Assembly: GCA_016931935.1 (NCBI GenBank)
Contig: JAFGDW010000081.1
Span: forward strand, 1 to 32,548
DNA from: Candidatus Zhuqueibacterota bacterium
Lineage (GTDB): Bacteria > Zhuqueibacterota > Zhuqueibacteria > Thermofontimicrobiales > Thiofontviventaceae
DNA: 32,548 nucleotides
Direction: 5' to 3'
The notes beneath the pieces are model-generated. The model saw only the letters and a program-made list of their open reading frames with translations. It was not told the DNA's origin and searched no databases. Positions 25,835 to 32,548 of the stretch are shown here, piece after piece. The translations under genes and the position numbers were made by a program. Within the stretch, counting starts at the first letter, position 1; the number at the start of each line of letters is the position of its first letter.

Positions 25835-25987
25835 TTTAAAGTGAGTTCGACGTAGGGAAAATATGGAATGAAAATTTACGATTTTATACCAAATTTATAT
25901 GGTTTTGAGCTAATTTCCATTAAAAATATACTGCTTTTTTCCCTAAAATTAGTTATACTTGTTTTGGGTTGATTTGTAACATTTGTA

Positions 25988-26035
25988 AACGACTAAAGTC
26001 GTTACTACAAGTTTGTAGTGATGGCTTTAGCCATC
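25988..26035. repeat. REP-like triple-hairpin element, copy 1
   Basis: Three consecutive palindromes: AACGACTAAAGTCGTT (25988-26003), ACTACAAGTTTGTAGT (26004-26019) and GATGGCTTTAGCCATC (26020-26035). The order matches the element at 32462-32522: a stem, then a TACAAG-TTGTA palindrome, then a stem closed on TTTA. It is located between the GH42-like gene and the 3' end of the PEP-CTERM gene and could also act as a bidirectional terminator. The remainder of 25835-26106 is AT-rich with no gene. Confidence 0.65.
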
Positions 26036-26106
26036 AAATATATGTTACATTCTAACCCGTAACAGGTATATATCGAATTCATGTTATTTTAGTTAGAGCG
26101 CCATTG

Positions 26107-26766
26107 TTATTTGAAAAAGCGTTTTCTCAACCATTTGAAATTAAGCAAGCCTAAAAAACCTGAAATGAAAAGTACAACCATGGATGGTTCAGGTATGACT
26201 TGACTTTCTTTTAAGAAGTTGGTTAAAATGACATCACTAGCATGTGGAAAATTTATATTTGGAAAAACCAGTTCAGGGCTCGGTGCAATAATATCCATGA
26301 CTCCATAGAAGGAGCCCAGAAAGGTGATACTTGGATCGGTTACTACATCTACAACATGTACGAATCCATCTAATCCACTTGGAATAGCTCCAATATAATA
26401 ATCACTACCATAACTTAGATGAAAATTGGAAGTTAGGTTGACATAGCGAAAATCATTAATTAAATACCCTTCCCAAGCCTTTAGTGTGTTTGATGTTAGT
26501 AATATTCCTGAAGAATTCCAAATACCGATTTGGTGGTCATTAAAAATTCCATCTTGCCATCGATCATAATAGCCTAATGCAGTAACATTTATACCATTAA
26601 TGTCGTTTACAGTGAATCCAAATCCAAATGTATGCCAACCTCCATAGCCAAAAGCAATATCGGTATAAGCTGATATTCCAGGAGTATACACTTGACTAAA
26701 TCCATTTACAGGTAATAAAAATAAAATTGGCAATATGATACAGGCGAATAAGCTCATCATCTTCAT
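26107..26766 (-). CDS. PEP-CTERM-sorted exported protein
   Basis: A 219-residue protein with a signal peptide (MKMMSLFACIILPILFLL..., cleavage near GFSQ). Its C-terminus has the PEP-CTERM layout: the PEP motif (about 192-194), a hydrophobic segment MVVLFISGFLGLL, then basic WLRKRFF. PEP-CTERM proteins are cut and anchored by exosortase in bacteria that make exopolysaccharide. The body (about 25-190) is a beta-rich module of aromatic and glycine residues seen in other PEP-CTERM substrates, with no enzyme motif. It lies on the strand opposite to its neighbours and is visibly more AT-rich than the glycosidase genes, next to a REP-like element; it may have been inserted here. AGGTG precedes the ATG. 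No exosortase is in the window. Confidence 0.85.
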   Translation of the reverse strand: MKMMSLFACIILPILFLLPVNGFSQVYTPGISAYTDIAFGYGGWHTFGFGFTVNDINGINVTALGYYDRWQDGIFNDHQIGIWNSSGILLTSNTLKAWEGYLINDFRYVNLTSNFHLSYGSDYYIGAIPSGLDGFVHVVDVVTDPSITFLGSFYGVMDIIAPSPELVFPNINFPHASDVILTNFLKESQVIPEPSMVVLFISGFLGLLNFKWLRKRFFK

Positions 26767-27031
26767 TTTTTACACCTATTCTTAAATTAGAAACTGATTT
26801 ATAAAATTTTATTTTAAGCAAATCAAAAATCATGCCAATACAATAGACAAGGTCATCCCCACTGTAATTTATGGAGTTATATATTATCTCTTCATTAATT
26901 AAATAGTAAAAAATAATGCTAATGTGTACAACAAATCGTCATTCATACTTTTTATATATATAACACTTTAATTTATATTTTATTAACATGTACAACGTAT
27001 TAACACTAAACCAATTAATGGAAGGTTTTAC
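26767..27031. other. AT-rich intergenic region with two TGTACAAC sites
   Basis: No gene is visible. It separates the divergent PEP-CTERM gene and the DUF4832-like cluster and should hold both promoters. TGTACAAC occurs twice (26925-26932 and 26989-26996), 64 bp apart. The stretch 26950-26985 is nearly all A and T and could include -10 elements, but no well-spaced -35/-10 pair stands out. Confidence 0.4.
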
Positions 27032-27070
27032 ATGAAGAAATCCGAAGACCGCTTCGTTACCAGTATATAA
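27032..27070 (+). CDS. Possible 12-residue leader peptide ORF
   Basis: GGAAGG (27020-27025) lies seven bases before an ATG that opens a 12-codon frame, MKKSEDRFVTSI, stopping 24 bases before the first DUF4832-like gene. The spacing and ribosome site are better than those of the large gene downstream. It may be a leader or upstream ORF; it could also be chance. Confidence 0.25.
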   Translation: MKKSEDRFVTSI

Positions 27071-27094
27071 AACGTATTTAGTGGAAAAACTGAA

Positions 27095-28456
27095 ATGATA
27101 ACATCAAAACATTTATGGTATTTGCTCCCATTGCTATTTCTACTTTTTAATATTACATGCAAAAAAGACGCGCCAACCACTCCTGATGAAACCGCTGTTA
27201 CGCTGGAGGAGATTGATGATGTGTTGCCCAATCCGTTCAAAGGCTTTGCGCCCTGGATTGGCGATAGCAACCCGGTGTATGAAACGAAATTACAGCAAGC
27301 CACATTCGGATGGGCGGATATTGAGACGAGCAAAGGCGTCTACAACTGGGAACGATTGGAGCGCTATTGGGGAAACATCGCGTCGACAGGTAAAAGGGTC
27401 GGCTTCCGGATTGCGGCTGAAATTCCGGGTTCCGGAAAAAACGATACGCCGCAGTGGCTCATCGATCAGGGAATCGCGATGCGGCCGTATTCGATTGATG
27501 GCCAGCAGGGATTTGCTCCGGATTGGGATAATCCGAAATTTTTAGCCGCTCATCATGATTTTATCATGGCCGTCGGCGCCCGTTATGATGCTGATCCGCG
27601 TGTTGCCTGGATCGATATCGGTTCGTATGGTTTCTGGGGAGAATGGCATGTCTGGATGAACGATTCGTTCGCCGCGACACAAGCCACCAAGCAGGCCATA
27701 TTGGATGACTATTTTGAGGCATTTCCCACCAAAGCCAAAGTAATTGCTTTTGATGATGATTTCGCGACGAAATACGTCACCGATCATGGCGGCGGTATCC
27801 GCAATGACTGCCTGGGCACGCAGGATTCCAATGATTGGTATCTGGAAAGTTTAAATGGAATCGATCCGGCGATGAATGACCGTGTATGGAAGACGGCGAT
27901 CATTACCGGTGAGTTCTGCGGCTCAAACCGGGGCGCAACCGAAGGCACAACAGACCGATTCGATTTGAATTATGAGTTTATCAAAAAAACACATTGGTCA
28001 TTTATCGGTTCTGCTGGCGGGGCAATTCAGCCGCAAAACGAAGAACACCGGAAAAATCTGGACAAGTTGCATAAAACGCTCGGTTATCGCTTTGTCCTGA
28101 AAGAAGTGAGCCATAAAGCCAGCGTGGTAAAGGGAAGCACGCTCGGCGTCAATATTAAAGTAGATAATAAGGGCGTTGCGCCGTTTTATTTTGACTGGCC
28201 GCTGGTGATATACCTGATGGATTCCGATGGCGATGTCGCGTTTCAACAGACTACGAACGTCGATATTAAAACCTGGCTTCCTGGCATAAGGACAACTGAA
28301 ACATCCATTTCGATTCCGTCGGATATGAAATCCGGTACGTACGATGTCCGGCTTGCTATTCACGATCCGGATACCAATATGCCCGGTGTGCTGTTTGCCA
28401 ATACGGGGAATGATGACCAAATCCGCTATTTGGTTAGCCGAATAAACGTCGAATGA
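27095..28456 (+). CDS. DUF4832-like TIM-barrel lipoprotein (1), predicted glycoside hydrolase
   Basis: A 453-residue protein with a lipoprotein signal (lipobox ITC, Cys22). The barrel begins with the VLPNPFKGFAPW segment and GWADIETSKGVYNWERLE, the strand-helix pattern typical of clan GH-A glycosidases. Strand 4 ends in WIDIGSYGFWGEWH (Glu183 as candidate acid/base), and strand 7 in IITGEFCG (Glu273 as candidate nucleophile). The part after THWSFI, with LGYRFVLKEV and a VDNKGVAPFYF Ig-like strand, matches the DUF4832 C-terminal domain. It is the first of three such genes in a row, 12 bp before the next. No characterised activity is known to me for the family. The fold is well supported; activity and substrate are inference. 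Confidence 0.72.
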   Translation: MITSKHLWYLLPLLFLLFNITCKKDAPTTPDETAVTLEEIDDVLPNPFKGFAPWIGDSNPVYETKLQQATFGWADIETSKGVYNWERLERYWGNIASTGKRVGFRIAAEIPGSGKNDTPQWLIDQGIAMRPYSIDGQQGFAPDWDNPKFLAAHHDFIMAVGARYDADPRVAWIDIGSYGFWGEWHVWMNDSFAATQATKQAILDDYFEAFPTKAKVIAFDDDFATKYVTDHGGGIRNDCLGTQDSNDWYLESLNGIDPAMNDRVWKTAIITGEFCGSNRGATEGTTDRFDLNYEFIKKTHWSFIGSAGGAIQPQNEEHRKNLDKLHKTLGYRFVLKEVSHKASVVKGSTLGVNIKVDNKGVAPFYFDWPLVIYLMDSDGDVAFQQTTNVDIKTWLPGIRTTETSISIPSDMKSGTYDVRLAIHDPDTNMPGVLFANTGNDDQIRYLVSRINVE

Positions 28457-28468
28457 AAGGTACATTTT

Positions 28469-29719
28469 ATGATCAAATCCTATTTTAAAATCGCTGGTTT
28501 TATCGTTGGTATTCTTATTTTCACAGGGATTGGTTTGACGCAAATTGAACATACTGTTGAAAATGACTATCAAGATATCCATCTCAAAAGCAAAATAACC
28601 GGCGTGCAACCCATGACCGGGATTGTTTTATGGGAAGAATTGAAAAATAAAGATACCGATGCAATCCAATTGGAATACTCCTACATGCGGTATAATGATG
28701 TTGTCAAAGAAAAGGGTGTTTATGATTGGTCAGTAGTCGAGCAGGAATTAAATTCAACAGCCAGTCGCGCACATCAGGCTATTTTACGTTTCTGGGACAC
28801 CTATCCCGGCCGGGAATCGACCGTGCCTGATTACATTAAAGCGCTTCCCGATTATCATGGCATTGTGGCGCTCAGTGAAAAGCGCGAGACCGGTTTCCCG
28901 GACTGGTCCAATCCTGAATATCAACGCTTTTTTCTGGAGTTTTATCAGAAATTTGCTGAAAAGTACGATAAGGATCCGCGCCTGGCATTCCTCGAAGTGG
29001 GGTTTGGTCTATGGTCTGAATATCATATTTATGATCCGAAAGAAATCCCTGGCACCAATTTCCCAAGTCTTGATTTCCAGACGACATTTTTTCACCATAT
29101 CGATACGTTATTCCAGGAAACGCCCTGGTTGATTTCGGAAGACGCTCACGTTGGATCACGTACACCATTCGCGAGTCAACCGGAACTGCTTAACATTGAT
29201 TTTGGGATTTTTGATGACTCATTTCATCTTGCCTGGAAACCCGGTTATAATTATGAAGGCTGGGAGTTCTTTGGGCTCAAGCGCTATGAGCGATCACCAA
29301 CGGGCGGAGAGATTCTGTTCCCCAGGAAAGAGCGTTCTGACTTTGTTGATTCACATTGGGCGCACGAATCCCGGAAATTTGGTATTACGTTTATGATCTG
29401 TGAACAATGGCTGCGCTGGATCAGCATCGACCGGCTTCGTGAACATAGCATGGCGTGTGGTTACAAATTTCAGGTGACCGAATTTACGACCAATAAATAT
29501 AGCGCGAAGGTAACTGTAAAAAACACCGGTGTGGCGCCGATTTATTATGACGCATTTATCACTGTAAATGGTGTTCGATCGGAAGAATCATTGAAATTTC
29601 TGCAACCAGGTGAGTCCCGCCAATTTCACGTGCAATCCGGCGGAGAAAATCCGAAACTCACAATTGAATGTGATCGGCTGGTGCCCGGTCAGAAGATTGA
29701 GTATAATGCGGATTTGTAA
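28469..29719 (+). CDS. DUF4832-like TIM-barrel exported protein (2), predicted glycoside hydrolase
   Basis: A 416-residue protein with a Sec signal peptide without lipobox (hydrophobic to about residue 24, GIGLTQ). It shares the layout of the gene before it: GVYDWSVVEQELNS at the barrel start, ILRFWDTYPGR, FLEVGFGLWSEYH at strand 4 (Glu184), and FMICEQWL at strand 7 (Glu312). The end has CGYKFQVTEF and VKNTGVAPIYYDAF, the same Ig-like domain. Glu184 and Glu312 are the candidate catalytic pair. The sequence identity to its neighbours is low outside these motifs, so the three paralogs probably divide the work on different linkages. The gene starts 12 bp after the first one. Confidence 0.7.
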   Translation: MIKSYFKIAGFIVGILIFTGIGLTQIEHTVENDYQDIHLKSKITGVQPMTGIVLWEELKNKDTDAIQLEYSYMRYNDVVKEKGVYDWSVVEQELNSTASRAHQAILRFWDTYPGRESTVPDYIKALPDYHGIVALSEKRETGFPDWSNPEYQRFFLEFYQKFAEKYDKDPRLAFLEVGFGLWSEYHIYDPKEIPGTNFPSLDFQTTFFHHIDTLFQETPWLISEDAHVGSRTPFASQPELLNIDFGIFDDSFHLAWKPGYNYEGWEFFGLKRYERSPTGGEILFPRKERSDFVDSHWAHESRKFGITFMICEQWLRWISIDRLREHSMACGYKFQVTEFTTNKYSAKVTVKNTGVAPIYYDAFITVNGVRSEESLKFLQPGESRQFHVQSGGENPKLTIECDRLVPGQKIEYNADL

Positions 29720-29844
29720 TGATGAATCGGGCGGTTAGCTTTTTGATTAACGCTGATAGCTGTACGCTTTGTATTAGAATGATATTTATTAAGTGAAAGT
29801 TGGAAATGTTGTCATCATAAACGATAATAAAATTGAGGAAAACC

Positions 29845-31395
29845 ATGAAACGCAGATCATTTTTTAAGACTACCGGCGCGCTTGCACTGGTTGCCGGGGT
29901 TGGAATTGAAAAGGCCTTTGGATTTGTACCGGCACATAATTGGGAAAAATATGATTTTGGCTCCGGGCCTGAGGTTAAGGACCGGCTCAATCAGGGACCA
30001 TTTCCCATCTATCCGCCGGAAGAAGTCGTACCAGGCAGTTATGTGGTGATGGCAACAACACCATCAAAAGAAATCGTAAATAATTATGGTATGGGTTTGA
30101 TTGTTTATGTCTCCGGCGATCTTGGTCCGCCCCATATTATCGGTGAGTCACTGGAAAAATCAATCGAAGATCTTGTCAAATTACCATTCGTACAGAAAAT
30201 TTATATGCGGCCGGACTGGCGGCAGGTGCAAGTCAGCCCTGGCAAACTGGATTTTCCCGATTACTGGAAAATCACCTTTGATCTGGCCAGGCAGTACAAC
30301 AAACCGATAGCCTTTCGTATTATGACGGAAAATCCGGATGTGCCTTACCCGGGCATGCCGGAATTCCTGATGCAAAAAGTACCGTATATCAAATTAAAAG
30401 GCGAATGGAAGGGAAATCGTTCAAGTGTGCGAAATCAAAAAGAGCATAAAATGCCCCGCTATGACCATCCGGCATACCAGGCAGCGTTCAGGGAATTGAA
30501 CGCGCTACTGGCGGATCAATTTAACGGAAATCCAATGGTCGAGTACATGGATACGTTTATGTACGGTTTTTGGGGTGAAGGCCATACCTGGCCGTTTGAC
30601 GGGCATCCGTTTCCCGATGATGTTGTCGCTGAACAAACCTGGTTAAAAATGTTCGATACGCAATTGGAGTTTTGGACAGAAACGCCGCTCGTAACCAATA
30701 CACAACCGGATTACAGCCGGGTTGGCAATGCCGAGATGCTTGATAAGACTATTCGTACCAACAACTGGATCAGAACTGACACGATTTTTATTGAAAATGA
30801 GCAGATTGAAGCGTTGAGCAACCGTCCGCCGTGGATTGCGGCAATCAGTGAGATTGGCATCCACACGCTTGACAGGTTGGTTGTGGATCAGGGCGTGGAT
30901 ATTAATGAAAATATTATTGAACATGTCATCGATTTAGGCACCAACTACTGGTCGGTGTGGAACTGGCACAATATCGCCGCGCGGAATATTCTGGATTATT
31001 ATGAAAAATATCCGGAAGCAATCGACAGGCTCAGCCGGCGGATTGGCTACCGGGTGCGGCCGTCCTGGGTCTGGCAGTTTGAAAAGGCCGGCCACCAGGG
31101 CATTATTCTCGGGATGGTCAATGATGGGATTGCCGCAGTACCGGGGGTGCTGCGAATTTCGATTCAGGATGAAAACGGACAGGTATTTCACAGCGGTTGC
31201 CTGGATCCCGGATATCCTAAACCACAGGGTGTGCGGCAGGCTATGCTGGTATTGCCTCCCGGAGTCGATTGGAAGGGATTGCGCATTAAGGCAGAACTGG
31301 AAGTAAAAGATGTCCGTCATCCGGTAAAGTGGGCATGTCATCAAAAAACCAACGCTGATGGTACATTAACCCTGGCGCCGACAAAGGGGGTGTAG
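29845..31395 (+). CDS. DUF4832-like TIM-barrel protein with Tat signal (3), predicted glycoside hydrolase
   Basis: About 516 residues. ATG 29845 is chosen because GAGGA (29835-29839) lies five bases upstream; an in-frame TTG at 29833 would overlap it. The N-terminus MKRRSFFKTTGALALVAGVG is a twin-arginine signal, so the folded protein is exported by Tat. The barrel carries YMDTFMYGFWGEGH (Glu245) and AAISEIGIHT (Glu336), the same two glutamate positions as the two preceding genes, then NYWSVWNWHN, IGYRVRPSWVW and an Ig-like tail. It is longer by an N-terminal extension (about 35-110). Tat export suggests a cofactor or fast folding; no cofactor motif is seen. Role and substrate are unknown. 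Confidence 0.7.
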   Translation: MKRRSFFKTTGALALVAGVGIEKAFGFVPAHNWEKYDFGSGPEVKDRLNQGPFPIYPPEEVVPGSYVVMATTPSKEIVNNYGMGLIVYVSGDLGPPHIIGESLEKSIEDLVKLPFVQKIYMRPDWRQVQVSPGKLDFPDYWKITFDLARQYNKPIAFRIMTENPDVPYPGMPEFLMQKVPYIKLKGEWKGNRSSVRNQKEHKMPRYDHPAYQAAFRELNALLADQFNGNPMVEYMDTFMYGFWGEGHTWPFDGHPFPDDVVAEQTWLKMFDTQLEFWTETPLVTNTQPDYSRVGNAEMLDKTIRTNNWIRTDTIFIENEQIEALSNRPPWIAAISEIGIHTLDRLVVDQGVDINENIIEHVIDLGTNYWSVWNWHNIAARNILDYYEKYPEAIDRLSRRIGYRVRPSWVWQFEKAGHQGIILGMVNDGIAAVPGVLRISIQDENGQVFHSGCLDPGYPKPQGVRQAMLVLPPGVDWKGLRIKAELEVKDVRHPVKWACHQKTNADGTLTLAPTKGV

Positions 31396-31524
31396 CGATT
31401 TTAACGGGAATTTCTGTTCCGGGCGAGGCTAAATTTATATTCTTGGCATTGATTCCTTGTCTGATACAAATGAAGTATCAAGAGTCTATCCGAAAACCTA
31501 CTGATTGATGGTACACCCATTTGT

Positions 31525-31560
31525 AGACTTCCGAAGTCTTCAAGAATTCGGAAGTCTTTT
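31525..31560 (+). terminator. Terminator after the DUF4832-like cluster
   Basis: AGACTTCCGAA (31525-31535) pairs perfectly with TTCGGAAGTCT (31547-31557) around an 11-base loop, followed by TTT. An 11-bp perfect stem with a short T-tract makes a reasonable rho-independent terminator for the plus-strand cluster. The rest of the 31396-31671 gap shows nothing else clear. Confidence 0.65.
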
Positions 31561-31671
31561 CCCACCAACATAATATCCAAGGATAAAATACTTGCATATT
31601 AGTGGCATTCTTCCTATTTTTAGAAACGAAAAAAAAGATTAATACCCCGACCCATGAACAGGAAAAATTAC

Positions 31672-32268
31672 ATGATGACACTATACTTCATCCGGCATGC
31701 AGAAAGCGAAGCGAACAAAAAAAATATTTTGGCAAGTCAGATGGACTACCCGCTTTCAAAAAAAGGAATGGAAGATGCTCGTCACATTGCTGAAAAATTT
31801 AGCGTTGATAATCGTGTTGACAAGATCATTTCATCTCCGTTAATCCGAGCCGTTCAAACGGCACAGCCATTTTCAGACATATTTAACGTTGATATCAAAA
31901 CCAACTCGAATTTATTGGAACAGCATCTTGGCAGATTTTCCGGAATGACATATCAGGATGTTGAATCAGAGCCGCACTACGAACACGACAAAACAAAACG
32001 CTGGAATTGGGAGCCCGAAGGAGGCGGCGAGTCGTATCGGATGATATCAGACCGGTTAAAGATTTTTTTTGACTCACTGGATCACGAGGGAAATGACAAA
32101 AATATATTAGTGGTCAGTCATGCCGTCACGTTGCGTATTATTCGGGCGTTACTGGAAAATACAATTCCAAAGTATCCTGTCGTTCTTGCTAAAAATGGGG
32201 AAGTGTGGAAAACAGAATTTCAGGGACTATTGAATGCCCATGTGATACAATCATTTCATTATATATAG
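31672..32268 (+). CDS. Histidine phosphatase family protein (phosphoglycerate-mutase-like)
   Basis: About 198 residues, starting at ATG 31672 because AGGA (31660-31663) lies eight bases upstream; an ATG 18 bases earlier has no ribosome site. The motifs are YFIRHAESEAN with the catalytic His near residue 8, SSPLIRAVQTA, GGGESYRM with the acid/base Glu, and VVSHAVTLRI with the second catalytic His. This is the standard branch-1 histidine phosphatase layout. It is cytoplasmic, and the substrate is not predictable: small phosphate esters, sugar phosphates or nucleotides. It follows a terminator and stands apart from the glycan cluster. Confidence 0.9.
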   Translation: MMTLYFIRHAESEANKKNILASQMDYPLSKKGMEDARHIAEKFSVDNRVDKIISSPLIRAVQTAQPFSDIFNVDIKTNSNLLEQHLGRFSGMTYQDVESEPHYEHDKTKRWNWEPEGGGESYRMISDRLKIFFDSLDHEGNDKNILVVSHAVTLRIIRALLENTIPKYPVVLAKNGEVWKTEFQGLLNAHVIQSFHYI

Positions 32269-32400
32269 TGCTTGAACAAAAATATTTAAAATTATCCTTC
32301 CGAAGCGATTGGCAAGGTTTCATGTGGTTTGGTACCAATGAAGGTTTAAATAAATATGACGGTTATACGATAATCACGAATTATAAAAAGTTTGTATCTA
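32268..32400 (+). pseudogene. Fragment of a Reg_prop (two-component regulator propeller) sensor
   Basis: A frame starting at GTG 32268, which overlaps the previous stop codon by one base, encodes a block reading WQGFMWFGTNEGLNKYDGY. This is the diagnostic first blade of Reg_prop periplasmic sensor domains, found in hybrid histidine kinases of FCB bacteria. The upstream part that normally precedes it (signal peptide and a GLS...V..I segment) is missing, and after about 32395 the frame runs into a palindromic repeat with no propeller similarity. It is therefore a gene remnant, cut on both sides. Confidence 0.6.
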
Positions 32401-32422
32401 CTCATGTCAAGGGCTATTGTGA

Positions 32423-32522
32423 AGCTGCTGAAGCAGCTAATTGCCTGGTTGCCGTATTAAGGCACCACGATGAATCGCGGTGCTGTTACAAGCTTGTAAA
32501 AGCACCATGCTTTAGCATGGTG
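32423..32522. repeat. REP-like hairpin element, copy 2
   Basis: Successive palindromes: AGCTGCT/AGCAGCT (32423-32438), GCACCACGAT/ATCGCGGTGC (32462-32483, one mismatch pair), TTACAAGCTTGTAA (32486-32499, perfect), and CACCATGC-TTTA-GCATGGTG (32503-32522). The last three have the same order and shape as the element at 25988-26035. The stems differ in sequence but keep complementarity, which indicates conservation of structure. Confidence 0.6.
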
Positions 32523-32548
32523 GGGTGGCATGGCGTCGAACCATTTTC

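Noticed and set aside
3192..26996. TGTACAA as a shared regulatory motif
   Set aside because: It occurs in two intergenic regions (3192, 3311, 26925, 26989) but also inside the coding sequence near 23215, so it is too short and too frequent to claim.
1..32548. CRISPR array or phage genes
   Set aside because: No regularly spaced repeats of 25-40 bases and no capsid, terminase, integrase or Cas-like proteins were seen.

Overview
The window looks like a chromosomal segment of a Gram-negative bacterium of the FCB superphylum, probably outside the classical Bacteroidia. The clues are a GWxTD-domain protein, a PorV/PorQ-type barrel, a TonB receptor with an N-terminal carboxypeptidase-regulatory domain, C-terminal FlgD-like and type IX secretion (T9SS type A) domains, and many lipoproteins. 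This combination is typical of Calditrichota, KSB1 or Marinimicrobia-like lineages. That placement is inference; no marker gene is present.

Layout. (1) 1-324: the 3' half of a tRNA (Lys-CUU-like) without its 5' half, a terminator, and a truncated GIY-YIG nuclease gene; this resembles an integration scar. (2) 310-4300: a divergent amino-sugar module. A minus-strand operon (AgaS-type SIS isomerase/deaminase, HAD phosphatase, PfkB kinase) faces an AgaR-like DeoR regulator on the plus strand. The 341-bp gap between them holds two promoters and two 8-bp-arm operator-like palindromes. (3) 4374-6679: an EamA transporter and a GWxTD protein. (4) 6874-16247: envelope genes, namely a TonB-dependent receptor, a large FlgD-domain secreted protein, a PorV-like barrel, an IPT/beta-propeller lipoprotein, a LamG protein with a T9SS tail, and a small lipoprotein. 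(5) 16653-25834: catabolic genes, namely an exported amidohydrolase, a GH36 alpha-galactosidase/alpha-N-acetylgalactosaminidase-type lipoprotein, KbaZ/GatZ, and two paralogous GH42-like lipoproteins. (6) 26107-26766: a PEP-CTERM protein on the opposite strand, next to a hairpin-rich repeat. (7) 27095-31395: three consecutive DUF4832-like TIM-barrel proteins, probably uncharacterised glycoside hydrolases, each with a different export signal. (8) 31672-32548: a histidine phosphatase, a fragment of a two-component-regulator propeller protein, and a second copy of the hairpin repeat.

Reading it together: the window appears to be a SusD-less polysaccharide or glycoprotein utilisation locus. Surface enzymes (GH36, two GH42-like, three DUF4832-like) would release a galactose-type amino sugar. 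The TonB receptor and its partners would import it. AgaS, the PfkB kinase and KbaZ would convert galactosamine-6-phosphate through tagatose-6-phosphate and tagatose-1,6-bisphosphate to trioses, under AgaR control. The KbaY catalytic aldolase, a GalNAc kinase and a GalNAc-6-P deacetylase are not in the window. The main candidate for new biology is the group of five unassigned TIM-barrel proteins attached to this pathway.
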